A DNA stretch of 10,698 bases, from NCBI GenBank assembly GCA_001805005.1, contig MHDO01000047.1, positions 1 to 10,698 of the forward strand. Direction: 5' to 3'. Below, in pieces: positions 5,331 through 10,698 of this stretch (positions within the stretch are counted from its first letter, which is position 1; the number at the start of each line of letters is the position of its first letter). The translations under genes and the position numbers were made by a program. The notes beneath the pieces are model-generated. The model saw nothing but the letters and a program-made list of their open reading frames with translations. It had not been told where the DNA came from and made no database searches. This DNA is from Nitrospinae bacterium RIFCSPLOWO2_12_39_16. GTDB lineage: Bacteria; Nitrospinota; Nitrospinia; UBA9942.

Positions 5331-6264
5331 TCATTTTTACAACATGATGAACTGCCTCTTTAACAGTTTCTTTTGTCAATCCGTAATGCTTCAATAAATC
5401 GGCCGTGCTTCCTGACATTCCAAATTTATCATTTATTCCAACCCGTTTTAAGGGAACTGGCTCGTTCTCTGATATTACCTCAGCAACTGCACTGCCAAGC
5501 CCGCCAATTATAGAATGTTCTTCAGCAGTAACTATTGCGCCGCTATTCCTTGCCGCATCTAATACTGCATCAATATCAAGGGGTTTTATGGTGGACATAT
5601 TTATAACGCCTACACTCAAGCCATCCCGCTTTAGTTCTTCGGCTGCCTCAAGAGACATATGAACCATTAAACCGCAAGAGATAATTGTAGCATCTTCCCC
5701 TATACTATGAACCTTTGCCTTGCCTATTTCAAACTCGCAATTTTCAGGATATATGACAGGGAATTTCTCCCTTGATAATCTTATGAATACAGGTCCCCTG
5801 TATTTTGCCGCCACCTTTATAGCGGCACCTGCCTCATAGCCATCAGCAGGGATAATAACTGTCATATTTGGAAGAACCCGCATCAACGCTATATCTTCAG
5901 TAGAATGATGTGATGCCCCATCCTCGCCGACAGTTATGCCTCCGTGGGTTGCAACAATCTTTACATTCATTTTTGGGAGACAGATAGACTGTCTGACCTG
6001 TTCCCACGCCCTCCCTGTGGCAAATATAGCAAATGTGCTGGCAAACGGAATCTTACCTGCAGAGGCAAACCCTGCGGCAGTCCCCATCATATCCTGCTCA
6101 GATACACCCATATTAAAGAACCTGTCAGGAAATTTCTTTTTAAATTTTGCAGTCCTTGTAGAGCTTGCCAAATCAGCATCAAGGACAACTATATCCCTAT
6201 TTCCTGTCCCCAATTCTATCAGGACATCCCCGTATACATCCCTTGTTCCAAGCATCTTAGTCAC
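5308..6264 (-). CDS. Transketolase, C-terminal subunit (split enzyme)
   Basis: This is the second half of a two-subunit transketolase, which moves two-carbon ketol units between sugar phosphates in the non-oxidative pentose phosphate pathway using thiamine diphosphate. At 318 residues it has the pyrimidine-binding domain (about 5-170), with the catalytic Glu56 in NMGVSEQDMMG and GGITVGEDGASHHSTED (108-124), followed by the transketolase C-terminal domain (about 185-310). The start is a GTG one base after the stop of the N-terminal subunit, with GGGGG 9 bases upstream; an ATG at 6255 is the alternative. The last codons fall in a heptamer repeat arm, so the C-terminal KGIRVRD is probably repeat-derived. 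It could be confused with the 1-deoxyxylulose-5-phosphate synthase C-half, but the split pairing with a transketolase N-half favours this call. Confidence 0.93.
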   Translation of the reverse strand: MTKMLGTRDVYGDVLIELGTGNRDIVVLDADLASSTRTAKFKKKFPDRFFNMGVSEQDMMGTAAGFASAGKIPFASTFAIFATGRAWEQVRQSICLPKMNVKIVATHGGITVGEDGASHHSTEDIALMRVLPNMTVIIPADGYEAGAAIKVAAKYRGPVFIRLSREKFPVIYPENCEFEIGKAKVHSIGEDATIISCGLMVHMSLEAAEELKRDGLSVGVINMSTIKPLDIDAVLDAARNSGAIVTAEEHSIIGGLGSAVAEVISENEPVPLKRVGINDKFGMSGSTADLLKHYGLTKETVKEAVHHVVKMKGIRVRD

Positions 6265-6265
6265 T

Positions 6266-7087
6266 TTAACTTACCCCCAGTTCCTTCATTGCCCTCTCAT
6301 ACTCATCCCTTGTCGGAGCAACACCATGATACTCAACCTTATTTTCCATAAAGGAGACACCTTTACCTTTTATAGTATGGGCAATAATCATTGTAGGTTT
6401 TCCTTTGATTTTCTCTGCCTCATTCAGTGCATCAACAATTGCCTTAATATCATGTCCATTGATTTCTATTACATGCCAGCCGAAGGACTTCCACTTTTCA
6501 ACAACCGGCTCAATATTCATAACCTCTTTATTTGTGCCGTCTATCTGCAATCCGTTATTGTCCAATATCGCACAGAGATTATCTATCTTATAATGGGCTG
6601 AGGTCATCGCTGCCTCCCAGACCTGCCCTTCATCAGTCTCTCCGTCTCCAAGCACCACATAAACCCTTGCAGGTTTATTATCAAGCCTCGCTGACAGTGC
6701 AAGCCCATTAGCCTGTGATAATCCCTGACCGAGGGAGCCTGTGCATACCTCAACTCCGGGTGTTACAGCACTATTCGGGTGCCCCCTTAAAATACTCCCT
6801 AACTTTCTCAATGTATGGAAATGCTCTAAACCAAAATAGCCTGCCCTTCCGAGGACGGCATAAAGTGCGGGTGCACCATGCCCCTTGGAAAGAACAAATT
6901 TATCCCTATCTTCCCATTTAGGATTTTTCGGGTCATAACGCATCTTATAAAAATATAAGACTGTCAGTATATCTGTGGCAGAGAGAGAGCCTCCCGTATG
7001 CCCAGAGTTTGACTCAACCAGCATTGTGAGTATATCAATCCTTATCTGCCTTGCAATATTTTTAAGTTTTTCAATATCTGCTTCCAT
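6266..7087 (-). CDS. Transketolase, N-terminal subunit (split enzyme)
   Basis: This is the thiamine-diphosphate-binding half of the split transketolase, which acts as a complex with the C-terminal subunit encoded next to it. In 273 residues it shows SGHTGGSLS (28-36) and KGHGAPALYAVLG (68-80), both with conserved substrate or cofactor His. GSLGQGLSQANGLAL (117-131) follows, then the cofactor motif from GDGETDEGQVWEA (147-159) to DNNGLQIDG (176-184), which holds the Mg ion and diphosphate. HTIKGKGVSFME (237-248) follows near the end. All key residues are present. ATG 7087 has AGGAG 6 bases upstream. It is the first gene of the operon tkt-N, tkt-C, ftsE and is divergent from mutS, with the promoter expected in the 117-base gap. 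The length is normal for the archaeal and anaerobe-type split enzyme. Confidence 0.94.
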   Translation of the reverse strand: MEADIEKLKNIARQIRIDILTMLVESNSGHTGGSLSATDILTVLYFYKMRYDPKNPKWEDRDKFVLSKGHGAPALYAVLGRAGYFGLEHFHTLRKLGSILRGHPNSAVTPGVEVCTGSLGQGLSQANGLALSARLDNKPARVYVVLGDGETDEGQVWEAAMTSAHYKIDNLCAILDNNGLQIDGTNKEVMNIEPVVEKWKSFGWHVIEINGHDIKAIVDALNEAEKIKGKPTMIIAHTIKGKGVSFMENKVEYHGVAPTRDEYERAMKELGVS

Positions 7088-7110
7088 CCTTATCTCCTTT
7101 AATTTTAAAA

Positions 7111-7160
7111 ATTAGCATTTTTTACAGGCTAATGCAAGATTTTCATTTTCATTAATCTTG
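7111..7160. promoter_or_regulatory. Two palindromes in the tkt-N / mutS divergent intergenic region
   Basis: ATTAGC (7111-7116)/GCTAAT (7128-7133) and CAAGATT (7135-7141)/AATCTTG (7154-7160) are perfect inverted repeats with 11- and 12-base loops, side by side between the two start codons (7088-7204). The first lies close to the tkt-N ribosome binding site. They could be operators for divergent promoters. A TATGAT or TAGAAT stretch near 7187-7196 may be a -10 for mutS, but no good -35 goes with it. Confidence 0.35.
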
Positions 7161-7204
7161 TGAATTGGTGAACTGAATAAAAAATATGATAGAATTAAGC
7201 CGTT

Positions 7205-9736
7205 ATGAAAAATGAGACCACACCAGCAATGAAGCAGTATCAGAATATAAAGGGGGATTATCCTGACTCTATACTCTTTTTCCGCATCGGCGATTTCTAT
7301 GAGATGTTTTTTGATGATGCAATAACCGCATCCAAAGCCCTCAATATCACACTTACGTCCCGTGATAAAAACAAAGAGAATCCTGTCCCCATGTGCGGTG
7401 TCCCTCACCATGCAGTTGATATTTATATAGGCCGCTTGATAAGAAAAGGCTTTAAGGTTGCAGTATGCGAGCAGATGGAGGACCCAAAGACTGTAAAGGG
7501 TGTTGTAAAGAGAGAGGTAATCAGGGTTATTACACCGGGGACAGTCCTGAATCCCCATCTCCTCGGTGAAAAGGAAAATAACTTTTTTATAAGCCTATAT
7601 CCTAATCAAAGAGGATATGGTCTTGCAGTAATTGATATATCAACAGGTGATTTTAGAATAGCGGAATTTTCTGATTCCTCAGATGCCTCAAATGGAGATT
7701 TGATTAAGAGGCTTAAAAATGAGTTTCTTAAATTAGAGCCGAAGGAGATTCTTGTGCCTAAAAGTTTCCTTAATAATTCCGATTCTAAACTCCAAACCCT
7801 GAACTCTGAACTCTCTGCTGCTGTCAATTCATGTGAGGATTGGGTCTATGACTATGAATATGCACATAAGACACTCCTATCACAGTTTAAGACAGCCTCC
7901 CTTGACGGTTTTGGATGCGAGAATATGCCCCTTGCTGTATCTGCCGCAGGTGCTGCAATCTATTATTTTAAAGCGACACAAAAGTCCCCCCTTACACATC
8001 TCTACCGCATATCTCTTTTAAAGTCCGATGAGTTCATGAACCTTGATTTCTCCACACAGAGAAACCTTGAATTAACCCGAAGAAGCTATGATGGCTCAAA
8101 AGAGGGGTCTTTATTAGGACTATTAGATTTAACTGTTACATCAATGGGGGGGAGGAGACTAAAGGAATGGCTCTTAAAACCTCTCCTTAATGCAGATAAA
8201 ATTAAAACGAGGCATGATACAGTAGGCAAATTGAAAGATTCGCACAGGACAAGGGAAGAAATCAGGGATAATTTAAACAAGATACTTGATATGGAGAGGC
8301 TTACTGCCCGCATTACCCTATCTGCTGCAAATGCGAGGGACCTGATTGCCCTAAAAAATTCTATCACCCCTATAAAAACTATAAAGGGACTCTTAGAAAA
8401 AATCCCCAGTGAGATTTTTAAAGGGATGCTTTCAGAATGGGATGACCTCTCTGATATTGAGAAGCTTATAGATATTTCAATAAAAGATGAACCTCCCCTG
8501 TCTTTAAAGGATGGCGGTTTGATTAAGGATGGCTACAGTAAGGAATTGGATGAATTGAGGAGTATAAGCAGGGATGGTAAAGAGTGGATTGTCCAGATGG
8601 AGGGACGGGAGAGGGAGAGGACAGGCATTGCCAATCTCAAAGTCAGTTATAACAAAGTATTTGGATATTTTATAGAAATAACAAAGAAACACCTATCAAA
8701 GGTTCCGGAAGGCTATGTAAGGAAACAGACTGTAGCCACAGGAGAAAGATATATCTCTCAGGAGCTCAAGGAATATGAAGATAAGATATTAGGTGCAGAG
8801 GAAAAGATTAAAAATATAGAGTATCAGATTTTTGAAGAGATAAGAAAAAGGATTGCAGAGGAGGGAAAGAGGATACTGAAGATGGCCGGGATAATATCAG
8901 AGATTGATGTGTTAGCGTCGTTAGCCGAAGTTGCAAGCAGATATGATTATATATGTCCATCTATAAATGAGAATGATACTATTGAGATAATAGACGGGAG
9001 ACACCCCATATTGGAAAGAATAATTGAGGGTGAAAGATTCGTCCCGAATGACACCTGTCTTGATAACCATAACAATCAAATCATGATAATTACAGGTCCC
9101 AATATGGCAGGGAAATCTACATATATGAGACAGGTAGCATTGATTGTTCTTATGGCACAGACAGGCTCTTTTGTCCCTGCAAGGGAGGCAAAGGTCGGCA
9201 TTGTTGACAGAATCTTTACAAGGGTCGGGGCACAGGATTATCTGCAAAAGGGCCAAAGCACATTTATGGTTGAGATGAATGAAACTGCCAATATCTTAAA
9301 CAACGCCACCTCAAGAAGTCTTATAATACTTGATGAGATTGGTAGGGGGACAAGCACATTTGATGGAATAAGTATCGCATGGTCTGTTGTTGAATACATA
9401 CACAATAATACAAAGGCAAAGACCCTCTTTGCCACCCACTACCATGAGTTGACTGAGCTATCAATAACACTTGATAGTGTAAAAAATTACAATATTGCTG
9501 TAAAGGAATGGAATGATGAGATAATATTTTTAAGGAAGATTGCAGTTGGGAGTGCAGACAAGAGCTACGGGATTCAGGTGGCAAGACTCGCCGGACTCCC
9601 TAAAGAGGTTATAGAGAGGGCAAAAGAGGTTCTCGCCAATCTGGAAAATAAAGAGTTTGATGAGGGCGGGCAGCCAAGGCTGACAAAAAAGTCAGGCACA
9701 AAAGAGCCACCCCTCAAACAGATGCACCTATTATGA
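7205..9736 (+). CDS. mutS: DNA mismatch repair protein MutS
   Basis: MutS binds mismatches and small loops and, with ATP, recruits MutL to start repair. The 843 residues match the usual length of about 850. The mismatch-recognition motif GDFYEMF (29-35) holds Phe31 and Glu33. Connector, core and clamp domains follow, and the ATPase domain has Walker A GPNMAGKST (631-639), the RVGAQD region, Walker B with Asp710 and Glu711 in ILDEIGRGTSTFDG, and His745 in ATHYHEL. The C-terminus ends QMHLL, like the short tail motif of other MutS. The ATG at 7205 precedes the conserved TPAMKQYQNIKGDYPD start but has only a weak ribosome binding site. A 35-base heptamer repeat lies in frame in domain II (about residues 192-204). 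The gene is divergent from the transketolase operon and followed by an epimerase gene 61 bases away. Confidence 0.98.
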   Translation: MKNETTPAMKQYQNIKGDYPDSILFFRIGDFYEMFFDDAITASKALNITLTSRDKNKENPVPMCGVPHHAVDIYIGRLIRKGFKVAVCEQMEDPKTVKGVVKREVIRVITPGTVLNPHLLGEKENNFFISLYPNQRGYGLAVIDISTGDFRIAEFSDSSDASNGDLIKRLKNEFLKLEPKEILVPKSFLNNSDSKLQTLNSELSAAVNSCEDWVYDYEYAHKTLLSQFKTASLDGFGCENMPLAVSAAGAAIYYFKATQKSPLTHLYRISLLKSDEFMNLDFSTQRNLELTRRSYDGSKEGSLLGLLDLTVTSMGGRRLKEWLLKPLLNADKIKTRHDTVGKLKDSHRTREEIRDNLNKILDMERLTARITLSAANARDLIALKNSITPIKTIKGLLEKIPSEIFKGMLSEWDDLSDIEKLIDISIKDEPPLSLKDGGLIKDGYSKELDELRSISRDGKEWIVQMEGRERERTGIANLKVSYNKVFGYFIEITKKHLSKVPEGYVRKQTVATGERYISQELKEYEDKILGAEEKIKNIEYQIFEEIRKRIAEEGKRILKMAGIISEIDVLASLAEVASRYDYICPSINENDTIEIIDGRHPILERIIEGERFVPNDTCLDNHNNQIMIITGPNMAGKSTYMRQVALIVLMAQTGSFVPAREAKVGIVDRIFTRVGAQDYLQKGQSTFMVEMNETANILNNATSRSLIILDEIGRGTSTFDGISIAWSVVEYIHNNTKAKTLFATHYHELTELSITLDSVKNYNIAVKEWNDEIIFLRKIAVGSADKSYGIQVARLAGLPKEVIERAKEVLANLENKEFDEGGQPRLTKKSGTKEPPLKQMHLL
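7780..7814. repeat. In-frame heptamer repeat tract inside mutS
   Basis: Five 7-bp units run in register: CGATTCT, AAACTCC, AAACCCT, GAACTCT, GAACTCT. On the minus strand the units read AGAGTTC, AGGGTTT and GGAGTTT, the same class as the tract near ftsE. The 35 bases encode SDSKLQTLNSEL within the connector domain of MutS, between LVPKSFLNN and NSCEDWVYDYEYA. Since 35 is not a multiple of 3, extra bases must restore the frame or the acquired segment differs slightly from these limits. Confidence 0.65.
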
Positions 9737-9780
9737 TTGAAGATTGACAATTGAAGATTAAATAGACAATAGTCAATTGT
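9736..9780. repeat. Heptamer repeat tract and small hairpin between mutS and the epimerase gene
   Basis: Four 7-bp units follow one another from the last base of the mutS stop codon: ATTGAAG, ATTGACA, ATTGAAG, ATTAAAT (9736-9763). Next comes ACAAT-AGTCA-ATTGT (9766-9780), a 5-bp stem too weak to be a sure terminator. The tract fills most of the 61-base gap; the epimerase ribosome binding site lies beyond it. Confidence 0.6.
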
Positions 9781-9797
9781 TATTACGGGAGGTTTGA

Positions 9798-10698
9798 GTG
9801 AACATACTTATTACAGGCGGTGCGGGTTTCATTGGTTCAAATGTAGCAGATAGATTTATAAAAGAAGGTTATCAGGTAATAGTTGCAGATAACTTAATAA
9901 CAGGTAAATTAAGGAATTTAAATGCTAAGGCAAAATTTTATAAGATTGATATAAGAGACAGGGAAGGGCTGGAGAGTATATTTAAAGAAAATAAGATTGA
10001 TATTATAAACCATCATGCAGCCCAGATGGATGTCCGAAAATCTGTTGATGACCCGATTTATGATGCAGATGTCAATATACTCGGTTCATTAAATCTTCTG
10101 CAATTGGCAGTTAAGCATAAAATTAAAAAAATCATCTTTGCCTCTACAGGTGGTGCCGTCTACGGTGAGCAGGATTATTTTCCTGCAGACGAAAAACATC
10201 CCCCAAATCCATTGAGTCCTTATGGCATATCAAAACTTGCTTTAGAGAAATATCTCTATTTTTATAAAATGACATATAATCTCAATCACACTATACTCAG
10301 ATATGCCAATGTATATGGACCAAGACAGGACCCCCATGGAGAGGCGGGTGTGGTGGCTATATTTGCAAAAAAGATTCTAAAGGGAGAGCCGCCTATTATA
10401 AATGGCGATGGAGGACAGACAAGAGATTATACATTTGTGGAAGATATAGTGGAGGCTAATGTGCTTGCCATTAAAAATGACATCAATGGAATATATAATA
10501 TTGGAACAGGTATAGAGACATCTGTAAATGAATTATGCAATATAATGCTTAAAACCGCAGGAGCCGATACAAAACATGTCCATGGTCCTGCAAAAATGGG
10601 GGAACAGAGGAGGAGTGTTATAAGCTGCAACAAAATAAATTCAGAATGCGATTGGACACCAAAAAATTCCATTAAAGATGGAATTTCAAAAACCATAA
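9798..10698 (+). CDS. NAD-dependent sugar epimerase, UDP-glucose 4-epimerase type (3' end outside window)
   Basis: This is a short-chain dehydrogenase/reductase-type nucleotide-sugar epimerase that would supply UDP-sugars for surface polysaccharide. The 300 residues seen are nearly the whole protein; related enzymes are about 305-315, and the frame has no stop before the edge. NAD is bound by TGGAGFIGS (6-14) with Asp31 after strand 2. AAQMDVRKSVDDP (74-86) is typical of short GalE-like proteins. The active site comprises STGG (116-119), Tyr142 and Lys146 in YGISK, followed by LRYANVYGPRQDP (167-179) and the C-terminal substrate-binding GDGGQTRDYTFVEDI (203-217). The start is a GTG at 9798 with GGGAGG five bases upstream. 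It may be co-transcribed with mutS, although the gap holds a heptamer repeat. Substrate (Glc/Gal, their N-acetyl or uronate forms) cannot be decided here. Confidence 0.9.
   Translation, partial: MNILITGGAGFIGSNVADRFIKEGYQVIVADNLITGKLRNLNAKAKFYKIDIRDREGLESIFKENKIDIINHHAAQMDVRKSVDDPIYDADVNILGSLNLLQLAVKHKIKKIIFASTGGAVYGEQDYFPADEKHPPNPLSPYGISKLALEKYLYFYKMTYNLNHTILRYANVYGPRQDPHGEAGVVAIFAKKILKGEPPIINGDGGQTRDYTFVEDIVEANVLAIKNDINGIYNIGTGIETSVNELCNIMLKTAGADTKHVHGPAKMGEQRRSVISCNKINSECDWTPKNSIKDGISKTI

Noticed and set aside
5936..6601. Plus-strand open frame of 221 codons across the two transketolase genes
   Set aside because: It lies antisense to both transketolase halves, which are fully supported by catalytic motifs; its composition is typical of a shadow frame.
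1..10698. CRISPR array, tRNA or rRNA genes
   Set aside because: No regularly spaced long repeats with unique spacers were seen, and no tRNA- or rRNA-like conserved sequence was recognised by eye on either strand.

Overview
This is an AT-rich bacterial window with a mobile or accessory left part (1 to about 4600) and a housekeeping right part (about 4610 to the end). The right part carries a split two-subunit transketolase, an FtsE-type ATPase, full-length MutS and a short GalE-like epimerase. Split transketolase is common in anaerobic and deep-branching bacteria. The codon bias (AGA/AGG, ATA) would suit an uncultured Nitrospirota- or Desulfobacterota-like lineage, but that is inference; the sequence does not fix the taxon.

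Layout. 1-442: 3' end of an IS1182-type transposase gene, cut by the window edge. About 446-1022: an IS200/IS605-type element with a complete Y1/HUH tnpA and hairpin-rich ends. Its right end lies in the 3' part of a small membrane-protein gene on the minus strand and has replaced that protein's tail. 3683 down to about 938 (minus): dndB-like gene, winged-helix (Mrr-N-like) gene, unknown 122-127 aa gene, small membrane-protein gene. The last three are tightly packed. dndB has its own promoter, with three TGTTTA repeats spaced 21-22 bp over it, and is separated from the rest by a 145-bp gap holding an attC-like imperfect palindrome. No dndA, dndC, dndD or dndE is present. 4007-4606: a small SAM-dependent methyltransferase on the plus strand, converging on ftsE.

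7087 down to 4612 (minus): transketolase N-half, transketolase C-half and ftsE form one operon. ftsX, the usual partner just downstream of ftsE, is missing; the methyltransferase starts the accessory segment there. mutS and then an epimerase run divergently on the plus strand from 7205.

The most unusual structural signal is a family of degenerate 7-bp tandem repeats at three places. One forms the last codons of transketolase-C and the leader of ftsE, one lies in frame inside mutS, and one begins on the last base of the mutS stop codon. The best candidate for an undescribed system is the minus-strand cluster led by a DndB homologue with a C-terminal extension of about 170 residues.
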